Assembly (NCBI GenBank): GCA_003228955.1
Contig: QIGN01000163.1
Coordinates: 1-43,891, forward strand
DNA: 43,891 bases
Direction: 5' to 3'
Source of the DNA: Hyphomicrobiales bacterium
GTDB lineage: Bacteria; Pseudomonadota; Alphaproteobacteria; Rhizobiales; Methyloligellaceae
The position numbers and the translations under genes were made by a program. Numbering within the stretch: position 1 is the first letter of the stretch; each line of letters opens with the position of its first letter. Shown one piece after another: positions 17,697-26,221 of this stretch. The notes under the pieces are model-generated. The model saw only the letters and a program-made list of their open reading frames with translations. It was not told the DNA's origin and searched no databases.

Positions 17697-18329
17697 ATGA
17701 GCGAGAGCAAGACGCTTGACGCGGTGGAGCTGTCCCTTCCGGCGACGCGTAAGCGTAAATGGTGGCAGCGCCTGTTTCTGTATCCGACGGTTGCCGGCGC
17801 GCTTATCGGCGCCATCCCCACCGGTCTCGATTACTACAAGGCCTTTGTCTACGACATCGACTTCAGCAAAGTGAAACAGGCCGAGGAACAGCGGCGGCTG
17901 TGGGTCAAGAATTTCGCCTGCGCCCAGGGCATCTCCTATCAGCAGGTGCGCACGGCCGAGAATACCCTGGTTCAGGTGGGCGCCTGCGACAATGGCGACG
18001 TACTTATCGAGGTTGCGCCACCGGGGGGGAGCCGGATCGTCCAGTGGATTTCGCTGGAACGGCTGAAAACGGCTTCCGCGGTCTCCTCGCTCTCTCTCAT
18101 CGGCAAGGCTTATGCCGGCACCGCTCCGCAATCGCCGTCGCAAAAGCCGGCGGAGGGGCGTATCCAACTGGCGCAGGCCGCTACCGTGATAAAGTGCCAG
18201 AAAATGCAGCAGACCCGGATCATTCGCATCGTGCAGCGGGGGAGTGTCTGCTTTCGTGAGGAAATCGATGTCATGAAGGGCAAGGTCATCTCCCGCCGTC
18301 CGGTCGCCTGCACGGCTTCGTGCGGCTGA
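17697..18329 (+). CDS. Hypothetical membrane-anchored protein
   Basis: The product is about 210 aa. A basic stretch (RKRKWWQR) precedes one membrane helix (about 23-43, LFLYPTVAGALIGAIPTGLDYY). The rest is a mixed soluble domain, probably periplasmic, with cysteines in NFACAQGISYQ and VGACDNGDVLIEV and near the C terminus (IKCQKM, SVCFRE, ACTASC). That suggests several disulfides. I do not recognise a family. ATG 17697 is preceded by AGAGGAGAG at ideal spacing; the TTG at 17616 is rejected. Confidence 0.7.
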   Translation: MSESKTLDAVELSLPATRKRKWWQRLFLYPTVAGALIGAIPTGLDYYKAFVYDIDFSKVKQAEEQRRLWVKNFACAQGISYQQVRTAENTLVQVGACDNGDVLIEVAPPGGSRIVQWISLERLKTASAVSSLSLIGKAYAGTAPQSPSQKPAEGRIQLAQAATVIKCQKMQQTRIIRIVQRGSVCFREEIDVMKGKVISRRPVACTASCG

Positions 18330-18530
18330 GATACGGCGCCGTAAAACCGCAGGCCGCCGCAAAATGGACCTCAATTTGCCCCGTTGGCGACAAAAACCCG
18401 CCCCCGCTTTCACTATATTGCGGGATACACACCAGCAGCGGGTGAGTTCACAGGGACTTTTATTTTTTGGTAACTTCGTATTAACCTGTTCTATTGGATG
18501 GTGAACGTTGTGCTTTAGGGGGCACATCGC

Positions 18531-19493
18531 ATGGGTCACTCTACCAAACTGCCAGCTCTGGCCGCGATACTTGCCGCGGGGATACTCGCCGGGTGCAGCC
18601 AGGTGATTCCGCCGCATCTGCTGCCGCTTCCCGCGCAGGCCAAGGCGCTGCTCGCGAAGAAGGACATGCGCGAGGACGCCCCGATTTTCGTGCGTATTTT
18701 CAAACAGGAGTCGGAGCTTGAGGTCTGGAAGGCCAAGGCCGATGGCCGGTACTACCACTTCAAGACCTATCCCATCTGCACCTTCTCGGGCTCGCTCGGC
18801 CCGAAATTCATGGAGGGCGACCTGCAGTCTCCGGAGGGTTTCTACAAGGTTGCCGCCAGACAGATGAACCCGAAAAGCCAGTTTCACCTGTCCTTCAATC
18901 TCGGCTTTCCGAACGCCTATGACAGAGCGAACGGGCGCACCGGCACATTTCTGATGGTGCATGGCGACTGCAAATCCATCGGATGTTACGCGATGACGGA
19001 TGTGCTGATCGAGGAGATTTACGCGCTGGCCCGCGAGGCCTTCGCCGGCGGCCAGAAAGCCTTCGATGTTCAGGCCTTTCCCTTCCGCATGACACCCGCG
19101 AACATGAAGAAATTCAGGCGCCACGAGGCCTATAATTTCTGGCGGAACAATCTGTTGCAGGGTTACAGGGCGTTTGAAGAGACCCAGCTGCCGCCCAAAG
19201 TCGATTTTTGCGAAAAGCGTTATGTCATAAACGCGAATTTTGTGAATGGTCCTCCCGCGAACGCGGCCGCCGCCTGCCCCAAATATGAGCCCCTTATGGT
19301 CAAAGCCATGCCGCGCGCGCCGATATCCCGGGCAGCCGGCGCCGGGGCGCCTGGAACGAATGTTGCGAACAGGCCAGCCACGAGCGCCGCGTCACAGGCC
19401 ACAATCGGCGGGGGCGGCATGTTCGGCTTCGCGCCGGCAACCCCTTCCGTCGCCGGTTTTGCCTTCCGGGCGAATTCCCGGCTCAGCCGCTAA
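18531..19493 (+). CDS. Murein L,D-transpeptidase family lipoprotein (YafK-like)
   Basis: The 320-aa product has a lipoprotein signal with LAGC, making Cys22 the lipidation site, so it should sit on the periplasmic face of a membrane. Residues about 50-200 form a YkuD/YafK L,D-transpeptidase domain with catalytic HGDCKSIGCYAMTD (His144, Cys152). Such enzymes make 3-3 crosslinks or attach or release proteins at the murein tetrapeptide. The C-terminal 100 residues are Ala/Pro-rich and probably disordered. A TTAGGGGG site precedes the ATG. The exact reaction cannot be told from sequence. Confidence 0.88.
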   Translation: MGHSTKLPALAAILAAGILAGCSQVIPPHLLPLPAQAKALLAKKDMREDAPIFVRIFKQESELEVWKAKADGRYYHFKTYPICTFSGSLGPKFMEGDLQSPEGFYKVAARQMNPKSQFHLSFNLGFPNAYDRANGRTGTFLMVHGDCKSIGCYAMTDVLIEEIYALAREAFAGGQKAFDVQAFPFRMTPANMKKFRRHEAYNFWRNNLLQGYRAFEETQLPPKVDFCEKRYVINANFVNGPPANAAAACPKYEPLMVKAMPRAPISRAAGAGAPGTNVANRPATSAASQATIGGGGMFGFAPATPSVAGFAFRANSRLSR

Positions 19494-19512
19494 AACATTC
19501 AGCCGGCGCTCG

Positions 19513-19540
19513 GTACAAAAAAAGAGCCGCTTCCGGCACG
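19513..19540 (-). terminator. Possible rho-independent terminator after the MarR gene
   Basis: On the minus strand a short GC hairpin, GCCG-GAAG-CGGC (19537-19526), is followed within two bases by a run of seven T (19523-19517). It lies about 30 bp past the stop of the leftward MarR gene. The stem is only 4 bp, so strength is doubtful. Confidence 0.4.
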
Positions 19541-19566
19541 AAGTCAATCTACTGGAAGACGGCCGG

Positions 19567-20055
19567 TCAATTTTCCTCAAAGCCTCTCAGGAAGCTGGCC
19601 AGCAGGCCATTCAGGGCCGCGCGCTCTTCCACGGACAGGCATGACGTCAGCCTGGCCTGGGTCTCCACATGCGCTGTGACAGCCGCATCGACGATGGCGA
19701 GGCCCTTGCCGGTGAGAGAAATGATGACACTCCTGCCATCCTCCGGATTGTGCACCCGCTTTACCAGTCCTGCCTGTTCAAGGCGGTCGAGCCGGTTGGT
19801 CATTGTCCCTGAAGTCACCATCATGGTCGCCAGCAGGTCACCCGGCGAAAGCCGGTAGGGCGGACCGGAGCGGCGTAAAGTCGCCAGGACATCGAAACTC
19901 GCGCCGTTCAGCCCGTGGGCGGCGAATGTCTTGTCCATCTCGCGCGACAGATGCCGGGAAATCCGTTTCAGGCGGCCGACCAGCCCCATTGGCGCCACAT
20001 CCAACTCAGGCCGCTCCTGGTTCCATTGCGCAAGAATTTCGTCGACAGCATCCAT
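19567..20055 (-). CDS. MarR-family transcriptional regulator
   Basis: This 162-aa winged-helix regulator has the MarR layout: an N-terminal dimer helix (RLKRISRHLSREMDKTFAAHGL), the recognition region DLLATMMVTSGTMTNRLDRLEQAGLV and the wing KRVHNPEDGRSVIISLTGKG. A C-terminal dimer helix ends in LLASFLRGFEEN. It is divergent from the EamA/NAD(P)H-binding operon across an 84-bp gap with two matched palindromes, so it is very likely an autoregulator and repressor of that operon. The ligand is unknown; EamA exporters next to MarR repressors often point to a small toxic or aromatic inducer, which is inference. Confidence 0.93.
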   Translation of the reverse strand: MDAVDEILAQWNQERPELDVAPMGLVGRLKRISRHLSREMDKTFAAHGLNGASFDVLATLRRSGPPYRLSPGDLLATMMVTSGTMTNRLDRLEQAGLVKRVHNPEDGRSVIISLTGKGLAIVDAAVTAHVETQARLTSCLSVEERAALNGLLASFLRGFEEN

Positions 20056-20077
20056 TGCCGCATCATCCGCAAATAAA

Positions 20078-20120
20078 TGTTGACGTCAAGATATAATCCA
20101 CTATCTTGACGTCAAGATAA
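20078..20120. promoter_or_regulatory. Double palindromic MarR operator overlapping divergent promoters
   Basis: Two copies of TTGACGTCAA (20080-20089, and 20106-20115 inside the 18-bp perfect palindrome TATCTTGACGTCAAGATA at 20102-20119) have centres 26 bp apart. Read rightward, TTGACG at 20080-20085 is followed after exactly 16 bp by TATCTT at 20102-20107. Read leftward, TTGACG at 20115-20110 is followed after exactly 16 bp by TATCTT at 20093-20088. Each palindrome thus supplies the -35 of one promoter and overlaps the -10 of the other. This predicts simultaneous control of both genes. Confidence 0.75.
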
Positions 20121-20139
20121 ACTCCAAGGATGTCCGATC

Positions 20140-21036
20140 ATGGCGCGCAACACCGATTTGCTGCTGACCGCTATTCCTCATTTGGTCTGGGGCAGCACCT
20201 ATCTGGTGACGACCGAACTCCTGCCCGCCGGATATCCATTGACAATTGCCATGCTGCGGGCGCTGCCCGCGGGTTTTTTGCTCCTGCTGGTGGCGCGCCG
20301 GCTGCCTGCCGGGATCTGGTGGTTCAGAATATTCCTGCTCGGCGCGCTCAATTTCTCGATCTTCTGGTGGTTGCTGTTTATTGCCGCCTACCGGTTGCCG
20401 GGGGGCGTGGCGGCAACGGTTTTCGCTATCCAGCCCTTGATTGTGATTTTTCTCGCGCGCATGTTTTTGGGATCGGCCATTCGCTCCTTGTCCATTGCCG
20501 CCGCCATCGCCGGGGTGGGCGGGGTCGCGCTTTTGATCCTGACGCCTCGCGCGGCGTTTGATCCTCTCGGTCTCGCGGCAGGCATTGCCGGTGCGCTGTC
20601 GATGGCCTGTGGCACGGTTTTGAGCCGCCGGTGGCAACCACCTGTATCACCTTTGGTGTTCACGGCCTGGCAGTTGACCGCGGGCGGCATTCTGTTGCTC
20701 CCGGCGGCAATCTGGCTTGAACCGGCATTGCCGGAACTCACGCCCGCCAACATTCTCGGCTTCCTCTATCTTGGCCTGATCGGCGCGGCGTTCACCTATT
20801 TTCTCTGGTTCAGAGGCATCGCGCGGCTCGAGCCTTCAGTGGCGGCCGCGCTTGGGTTTTTCAGCCCCCTGACGGCGGTCGTTCTGGGCTGGTGGGTTCT
20901 CGGCCAGGCTCTCAGCCCATTGCAGTTCCTCGCCGTGGCTATCGTTCTTGGCAGTGTCTGGCTCAGCCAGCATGCCGGGCGTTCGCAGCCGGGCGCCGCT
21001 TCGGGCACGCACAACTCATCGCAAACCCACTCATGA
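20140..21036 (+). CDS. EamA/DMT-family transporter (RhaT/YdcZ-like exporter)
   Basis: The 298-aa product has ten predicted membrane helices in two EamA repeats (about 8-130 and 150-285). The opening TAIPHLVWGSTYLVTTELLPAGYPLTIAMLRALPAG and the second repeat AFTYFLWFRGIARLEPSVAAALGFFSPLTAVVLGWWVLGQAL are typical of drug/metabolite exporters. The C terminus (QHAGRSQPGAASG) is hydrophilic. AAGGA lies 10 bp upstream. It is the first gene of an operon with the NAD(P)H-binding protein and is probably repressed by the divergent MarR protein. The substrate is unknown. Confidence 0.92.
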   Translation: MARNTDLLLTAIPHLVWGSTYLVTTELLPAGYPLTIAMLRALPAGFLLLLVARRLPAGIWWFRIFLLGALNFSIFWWLLFIAAYRLPGGVAATVFAIQPLIVIFLARMFLGSAIRSLSIAAAIAGVGGVALLILTPRAAFDPLGLAAGIAGALSMACGTVLSRRWQPPVSPLVFTAWQLTAGGILLLPAAIWLEPALPELTPANILGFLYLGLIGAAFTYFLWFRGIARLEPSVAAALGFFSPLTAVVLGWWVLGQALSPLQFLAVAIVLGSVWLSQHAGRSQPGAASGTHNSSQTHS

Positions 21037-21050
21037 AGGAGAGAAAAACG

Positions 21051-21692
21051 ATGCGTATCACGGTATTTGGAGCCGCGGGAGCCGTTGGAAGCCGCGTCGC
21101 GGCTGAAGCCCTGTCGCGCGGCCATGAGGTGACGGCCATAGTCCGTGATCCGGCGCAATTCAATAAATTGCCCGCGCAGGCCAAAGCCCGCTCGGGTGAT
21201 GCGGGAAACGCCGGGGACGTGGCCCGGCTGACCGCCGGACAGGACATTGCGATCAGTGCGATCCGGCCGCCAGCGGGCAGCGAGGACCAGCTGGCCGCGA
21301 TCACCAAAACCATTCTGGAGGGGGTCGCGCAATCCGGCATTCGCGTGCTGATCGTAGGCGGGGCGGCAAGCCTGAAGATGCCCGGCCGGGGCGATACAAC
21401 GGTGCTGGCCGCGCCGGATTTCCTTCCCGGGGCTGTGCTGGATATCGCCCGGGCCTGTTTTGCGCAGCACGATGTCTGCCGCGCCGAAACACGCACGGAC
21501 TGGACCTATATCAGCCCGCCCGCGCAGCTGACACCCGGGATCCGCACGGGATCCTTCAGGCTTGGGTCCGATGAGTTACTGGTCGACGCGAGTGGTCTTT
21601 CGGCAATTTCGATGGAGGATTTCGCCGTCGCACTTCTCGACGAGGCCGAGCGGCCCAAACACCATCGGGCCAGGTTCACCGCGGCCTACTGA
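21051..21692 (+). CDS. NAD(P)H-binding atypical SDR protein
   Basis: The 213-aa product begins MRITVFGAAGAVGSRVAAEALSRGHEVTAIVRDP, a Rossmann dinucleotide site of the atypical SDR (NmrA / YwnB-like) type. VLIVGGAASLKMPG and DWTYISPPAQLTPGIRTG also match this family. There is no YxxxK catalytic pair in the usual place, so it may be a sensor or a reductase of unknown substrate. AAGGAGAG precedes the ATG, which lies 14 bp after the EamA stop, so the two are one operon under the MarR operator. It ends about 13 bp before the convergent transporter stop. Confidence 0.88.
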   Translation: MRITVFGAAGAVGSRVAAEALSRGHEVTAIVRDPAQFNKLPAQAKARSGDAGNAGDVARLTAGQDIAISAIRPPAGSEDQLAAITKTILEGVAQSGIRVLIVGGAASLKMPGRGDTTVLAAPDFLPGAVLDIARACFAQHDVCRAETRTDWTYISPPAQLTPGIRTGSFRLGSDELLVDASGLSAISMEDFAVALLDEAERPKHHRARFTAAY

Positions 21693-21705
21693 CCTCAACA
21701 GGCCG

Positions 21706-23484
21706 CTAAAATGGCCAGACGATCAGCAGCATCGGCACCGAAACCGCGATCACCAGAATTTCCAGCGGCAGGCCCATGCGCCAGTAATCGCCGAACTGAT
21801 AGCCGCCCGGCCCCATGATGAGGGTGTTGTTCTTGTGCCCGATAGGGGTGAGGAACGCACAGGAAGCGCTGATCGCCACCGCCATCAGGAACGGGTCCGG
21901 GCTGACGGCGAGCCGCTCGGCAATGGTGACGGCGACGGGCGCGGCGACGATTGCCGTCGCGGTGTTGTTCAGCACATCCGACAGGGTCATGGTGACCACC
22001 ATCAGCACCGTGAGCACCACCCAGGGCGCGGCCCCGGCGGTGAGCGTGACAATGCCATCGGCGATGAGCGCCGTGCCGCCGGTTTCCTGCAACGCGTTGC
22101 CAATGGGAATGAGCGACCCCAGCAGAACGATGACCGGCCACTCGATGGAGTCATAGAGATTGCGTACCGGCACGATGCCCAGAAGCGCCATGAGGACGCA
22201 GGCCCCGGCCAGGGCGATGGGCAGGTAAACCAGCTCGAAACTCGCCAGCACGATGGCGGCAGCGAATATGCCGACCGCCAGCCACGCGGTTTCGCGCTTG
22301 ATGACCTTAAGGCCGCGCTCCGCCAGGGGCAGCGCGCCGAGCCACTCGGCGATTTCGCCCAGGCGGTCATTGGCGCCGAACAGCAGCAGAATGTCTCCGG
22401 GCCTGATTTTCAGCTGCCGGACGCGGTCATGGAACCTGCGGCCCTGGCGCGAGACACCGAGCAGGGTGACGCCATGATTGTAGAGCAGCCGGACATCAAG
22501 CGCGGAGCGCCCGTTGATGCGCGAGGTTTCCTGCACAACGACCTCGAGCAATCCGGTGTCGCCGCCGCCCACAATCCCGCGATGCTTGTCCCCCCCGGCA
22601 AATTCCAGGCCGAGCGCGCCGATGAGTTCTTCGATAGTCTGCGGCGCGCCCTGTATGACAAGAATATCGCCCTTGCGCACGATCTGACGCCGTGCCTGGC
22701 CGGGGAGGCGTTTGCCCCGGCGAACCAGCCCGACGATGACGCAGCCGATCTCCTCGACCACGTCATCCAGCTCGCGCACCTGCTTGCCGATGGTTTTCGA
22801 GTCCGTCTTGACGCGAACTTCCGCGATATAGTCGGAGACATCGAACAGCTCCGCGCCGCTGTCCCGCTCGCGCCGCTCGGCGGGAAGAAGCCGCCATCCG
22901 ATGAGCGCCACGAAGAGGACGCCGGCGACAGCGGCGACGATGCCGACGGGCGCGAAGTCGAACATTTTAAAAGCCTCACCCAATTCCTGTTCGCGGAAGC
23001 TGGCGATAATGATATTGGGCGGTGTGCCGATCAGCGTCACCAGCCCGCCGAGGATGGTGGCGAAAGAAAGCGGCATGAGGGTGAGCGATGGCGAGCGCCC
23101 CGCCTTGGCGGCGGCCTGCACATCGAGCGGCATCATCAGCGCCAGCGCGCCGACATTATTCATGACGGTGGAGAGCGCGGCCCCGACGCCGGCCATGATG
23201 GCGATATGGCTGAACAGCGAGCGCGAGGCGTCGACCACATGGCGCGCCACCGCCTCGATGGCGCCTGAATTCACAAGGCCTCTGCTGACCACCAGCACCA
23301 GCGCGATAATGATAACCGCCGGGTGTCCGAAGCCGGCAAAGGCTGCGTTTTGATCGACGACACCAACGCCGACGGCCACCACAAGCGCTCCGAAGGCGAC
23401 GATGTCATAGCGGATGCGGCCCCAGATCAGCAGCGCGAAAACCGCGCCCAGAAGGGTGAAGAGTGTGATTTGGTCGGCAGTCAT
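21706..23484 (-). CDS. SLC13/DASS-family permease with two RCK_C (TrkA-C) domains
   Basis: The product is about 592 aa. Membrane helices form two repeats (about 1-180 and 400-590) with the DASS hallmarks STVMNNVGALALMMP, LVTLIGTPPNIIIA, DVLNNTATAIVAAPVAV and AFLTPIGHKNNTLIMGPGGY; the SNT-type motifs are MNN and LNN. Between the repeats, about 190-380, are two RCK_C domains (KTIGKQVRELDD...DILVIQGAPQTI and INGRSALDVRLLYNHGVTLLGVSRQ...DILLLFGAND). It probably moves sulfate or dicarboxylates with Na+ or H+; this subfamily is often annotated as sulfate permease. I use ATG 23484; the longer frame to 23565 lacks a ribosome-binding site. Confidence 0.9.
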   Translation of the reverse strand: MTADQITLFTLLGAVFALLIWGRIRYDIVAFGALVVAVGVGVVDQNAAFAGFGHPAVIIIALVLVVSRGLVNSGAIEAVARHVVDASRSLFSHIAIMAGVGAALSTVMNNVGALALMMPLDVQAAAKAGRSPSLTLMPLSFATILGGLVTLIGTPPNIIIASFREQELGEAFKMFDFAPVGIVAAVAGVLFVALIGWRLLPAERRERDSGAELFDVSDYIAEVRVKTDSKTIGKQVRELDDVVEEIGCVIVGLVRRGKRLPGQARRQIVRKGDILVIQGAPQTIEELIGALGLEFAGGDKHRGIVGGGDTGLLEVVVQETSRINGRSALDVRLLYNHGVTLLGVSRQGRRFHDRVRQLKIRPGDILLLFGANDRLGEIAEWLGALPLAERGLKVIKRETAWLAVGIFAAAIVLASFELVYLPIALAGACVLMALLGIVPVRNLYDSIEWPVIVLLGSLIPIGNALQETGGTALIADGIVTLTAGAAPWVVLTVLMVVTMTLSDVLNNTATAIVAAPVAVTIAERLAVSPDPFLMAVAISASCAFLTPIGHKNNTLIMGPGGYQFGDYWRMGLPLEILVIAVSVPMLLIVWPF

Positions 23485-23717
23485 GGATTGAGGCCCCTCA
23501 GGCGCTTTGCTGGCTGGAAAGTCTCTCCCGAATAGCGCCTTTTGCGCCGCCGCGCCAGATTGCATCGGGGAGGCAACCTGGTCCTCATGTGGATCAGGTG
23601 GTTTTTGGCGGGAAGTCCGCGGCTGGGCTATTCGTTACGGCAGGCGGATTCGGCATGCGTTGCGTGCCGCCAAACAAAACCGGAGCGATTTGTCCGGCCG
23701 TCCGCCAAGGCGCTTTT

Positions 23718-24035
23718 CTACCAGGCGCATACCTTATCTTGGGTTGCATTATTGACCCAGCAGGAGCGGTCCTGAAGCGAACGCAGATACGGTCCTGGAA
23801 GGTTGACAACGCGGCCAGTCCCAAAATCCGCGGATCCATACGCCACGCCAGTTCTGACGATCGTCAATGTAATCGTCGGCCTGTTTGGCGCCGAGATGAC
23901 AAAACTGCCATTGCCGTCAAACCCGCGGAAATTGCAATTATAGTAGCCATCATCGCTTGTGTAACAACGCGCTGGCTTGGCCTCGGCCTGCTGGACAACA
24001 AACAGCGACACCAACATTCCCAACAAAAGTCTCAT
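23718..24035 (-). CDS. Small secreted cysteine-containing protein
   Basis: The product is about 105 aa from ATG 24035, preceded by GGGGGGG. It starts with a signal peptide (MRLLLGMLVSLFVVQQAEA). The mature part has four cysteines (ARCYTSDDGYYNCNF, DRSCWV, KVCAW), which could form two disulfides, and a beta-rich middle. Composition is less GC-rich than neighbours. I do not recognise the family. The long frame to 24227 is rejected because the extension precedes the signal peptide. Confidence 0.65.
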   Translation of the reverse strand: MRLLLGMLVSLFVVQQAEAKPARCYTSDDGYYNCNFRGFDGNGSFVISAPNRPTITLTIVRTGVAYGSADFGTGRVVNLPGPYLRSLQDRSCWVNNATQDKVCAW

Positions 24036-24289
24036 TTTCGACCCCCCCAATATCGATTGCAGATCCGAATTCTGACCTGTTGGACAGGGAAGATGGATAC
24101 ATATGGGTTGGGCGAAGTCAATTCCGCGACGCGCCGATGCCGGGCATCGCCAAAAGTCAGGTATTATATTTCGTGCCGATTTACCGAGCAGGGCGGGGGC
24201 GGTACAATCACGCGCAGGAGACTCCATAAATGGATCCTGGCGGTTGCTTGAAGATGTCGCCGGAAACGGTCCGGCAGGGAAGGAAAGCG

Positions 24290-25435
24290 ATGTTTCAGAG
24301 GTTGGTGACGGGCCGTCTGGCCCAGCATGGCGTTGAGGTTGAGGTCAGGGAGACCCGGGCGGCCTTTAGCTTCAGCACCGGCGAGAGCTTCGAAATCGAA
24401 GTGCTCAGCCCCGGACTCTGGCGCGACTGGGTGCTGCGCGGCTCGCTTGGCCTCGGCGAAACCTTTGTCGGCAAGAAATGGGACATTGCGCCGGACCGGC
24501 TCGAGCCGTTCATCCGCGCGCTGATGCAGCACGGGTCACCGGAACTGCGCCGGGTTGAAAAGGTCTATCATTCGATCGCGCGCGGCCTCGGCAGGGGCCA
24601 CGACACCAACGATCCAGACAGCGCCCACGCCGATTCCTCGCATCACTATGATCGCGGCAATGACATGTTCAGCTCCTTCCTCGATGAAAACATGGTCTAT
24701 ACCTGCGCCTTTTTCGACGATCCGGACTGGGATCTCGAAACGGCGCAGCACCGCAAGATCGAGGTGACGCTGGACCGGCTCGAACTGTTCAAGGGCGCCC
24801 GTTTCCTCGATATCGGCTGCGGCTGGGGCGCGACCGCCATCGAGGCCGCCCGGCGCGGCGCGCAGGCCACCGGAATTACACTTGCGGCGCAGCAGATCGA
24901 ACTCGCACAGGCCCGAGCCGCCGGCCAGCAGATGAAGGTCGACTTCCAGGTGGCGGACTACCGGACTTTTGCGGAAGAACATGCCGGTACGTTCGACCGG
25001 ATCGTGTCGATCGGCATGTTTGAAGCTGTCGGGCACGCCCAGTTCGATACCTTCTTCGAGGCCATCCACACCCTGCTGAAGCCGGGCGGAAAGGCGCTGG
25101 TGCATTCGATGGCCGACTGGCCCTTCGGTCCGATCATTCCCTGGCTGGAGCGCTATATCTTTCCCGGCGGCGAAGTGCCCGCGGCCCAGGACATGATCGC
25201 CGCGCCCGCGCGCGCCGGACTGCGGGTGGAGGCGGGGCCCTACCGGCACTCCGGCCTCAACTACGCCCTGACGCTGGCCCACTGGCGCACGCGTTTCCTC
25301 GCCAACTATCCCGGGCTGGACCACGACAGGTATCCCGAGCGCTTCAAAAGGATGTGGCTGTTTTATCTCGCGGGATGCGAGGCCGCCTTCCGGGGCACCT
25401 CGCTGCACACCGTGCAGGTGGTGTATCAGCGCTAG
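24290..25435 (+). CDS. Cyclopropane-fatty-acid-synthase-like SAM methyltransferase
   Basis: The product is about 381 aa. An N-terminal CFA-type domain (about 1-95, with LRGSLGLGETFVGKKWDI) is followed by the methyltransferase. Markers are SHHYDRGNDMFSSFLDENMVYTCAFF, FLDIGCGWGATAIEAARRGAQATGITLAAQQ, and the FDRIVSIGMFEAVGH catalytic segment (E of MFEAVGH). The family acts on unsaturated phospholipid acyl chains to make cyclopropane rings or related methyl groups. AAGGAAAG precedes ATG 24290; upstream in-frame ATGs lack such a site. It stands alone, with a CTAG-bounded junction after it. Confidence 0.9.
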   Translation: MFQRLVTGRLAQHGVEVEVRETRAAFSFSTGESFEIEVLSPGLWRDWVLRGSLGLGETFVGKKWDIAPDRLEPFIRALMQHGSPELRRVEKVYHSIARGLGRGHDTNDPDSAHADSSHHYDRGNDMFSSFLDENMVYTCAFFDDPDWDLETAQHRKIEVTLDRLELFKGARFLDIGCGWGATAIEAARRGAQATGITLAAQQIELAQARAAGQQMKVDFQVADYRTFAEEHAGTFDRIVSIGMFEAVGHAQFDTFFEAIHTLLKPGGKALVHSMADWPFGPIIPWLERYIFPGGEVPAAQDMIAAPARAGLRVEAGPYRHSGLNYALTLAHWRTRFLANYPGLDHDRYPERFKRMWLFYLAGCEAAFRGTSLHTVQVVYQR

Positions 25436-25469
25436 GCGCTTCGCAGCCGAAGAACGGATGGTGCTCTAG
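25432..25469. repeat. CTAG-bounded convergent junction (38 bp)
   Basis: CTAG at 25432-25435 holds the TAG stop of the rightward methyltransferase, and CTAG at 25466-25469 holds the TAG stop of the leftward Flp pilin. Between them is a short hairpin (CTTCG, loop CAGC, CGAAG). It is the shortest of four such junctions in the window. Confidence 0.5.
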
Positions 25470-25657
25470 AAGTTACCCAGAACGGAGTTGAACAGATTGA
25501 CGACCTCGGAGCCGAGCGCATTGACGCTGGCTACGATGGCAATGCTCAGCGAACCGGCGATGATGCCATATTCGATTGATGTGACCCCCGCGCACTCTTC
25601 GGCGAAAAAGGTCTTCAGATTGAGAGCCTTGGGCCCCATGTCTTTTTTTTCACTCAT
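25466..25657 (-). CDS. Flp/Fap-type pilin (type IVb)
   Basis: The 63-aa product has a charged leader and then the prepilin processing region EECAGVTSIEYGIIAGSLSIAIVASV. Cleavage by a TadV/CpaA-type peptidase is expected after the Gly of CAG, leaving Glu at +5 and Tyr at +6, the Flp hallmark. The hydrophobic helix that follows builds the fibre core. AGGAG lies 9 bp upstream of ATG 25657; the frame to 25696 is an upstream extension. No tad/cpa assembly genes are present in the window, so it is an orphan here. Confidence 0.88.
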   Translation of the reverse strand: MSEKKDMGPKALNLKTFFAEECAGVTSIEYGIIAGSLSIAIVASVNALGSEVVNLFNSVLGNF

Positions 25658-25708
25658 CGCTACGAACTCCTGTTCGTGTCTTCGCCCGGTGTTCATCCCG
25701 CCAGCGTT

Positions 25709-26113
25709 CTACAGCAGGTCTCTCAATGTTGCCTTGAGCGGCTCATCGGCCGGCGGCATGTCGTATCCGCTCAGCCGGTTGGGCCGCACCCAGGCCAACT
25801 CCTGTCCTTCCCTCGCCTCAACTTCTCCGTCCCATTGCCGGCAGATGTAAAACGGCATCAGCAGATGAAACCCGTCATAGGCATGGCTTGCGAAGGTCAG
25901 CGGCGCCAGACAGCTCCGCGTCACGTCAATTCCCAACTCCTCTTCCAGCTCGCGGATCAAAGCCTCTTCGGGAAGCTCATCCGCCTCGACCTTGCCGCCC
26001 GGAAATTCCCAGAGGCCCGCCATGTGGCGCCCCTCCGGCCGCCGGGCGATGAGCACACGATTGTCTTCATCCACCATTGCACAAGCGACAACCAGGCAAA
26101 TCCGTTTCGGCAC
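25709..26113 (-). CDS. mutT: (Deoxy)nucleoside triphosphate pyrophosphohydrolase, MutT-type Nudix
   Basis: The 134-aa product contains a complete Nudix box, GGKVEADELPEEALIRELEEELGI (about 39-62), with RELEEELG metal-binding glutamates. The family cleans 8-oxo-dGTP or related oxidised nucleotides. RPEGRHMAGLWEFPGGK upstream and AWVRPNRLSGYDMPPADEPL downstream match MutT proper. It lies 109 bp downstream of argJ on the same strand, the alphaproteobacterial secA / argJ-mutT arrangement. Confidence 0.9.
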   Translation of the reverse strand: MPKRICLVVACAMVDEDNRVLIARRPEGRHMAGLWEFPGGKVEADELPEEALIRELEEELGIDVTRSCLAPLTFASHAYDGFHLLMPFYICRQWDGEVEAREGQELAWVRPNRLSGYDMPPADEPLKATLRDLL

Positions 26114-26221
26114 GTTCGATCCTTCGAGCCTAGAGTGGCAGGGTTAAAACTGTGATAGCAAAGCGTGTAAATTCTGAACCAAGGTTTACAAACCGTGAGT
26201 TTCACCCGCCATCAAACTACG

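Noticed and set aside
21562-23268. 568-codon plus-strand open frame opposite the DASS permease
   Set aside because: Antisense shadow of a membrane-protein gene, with low-complexity charged composition and no ribosome-binding site.
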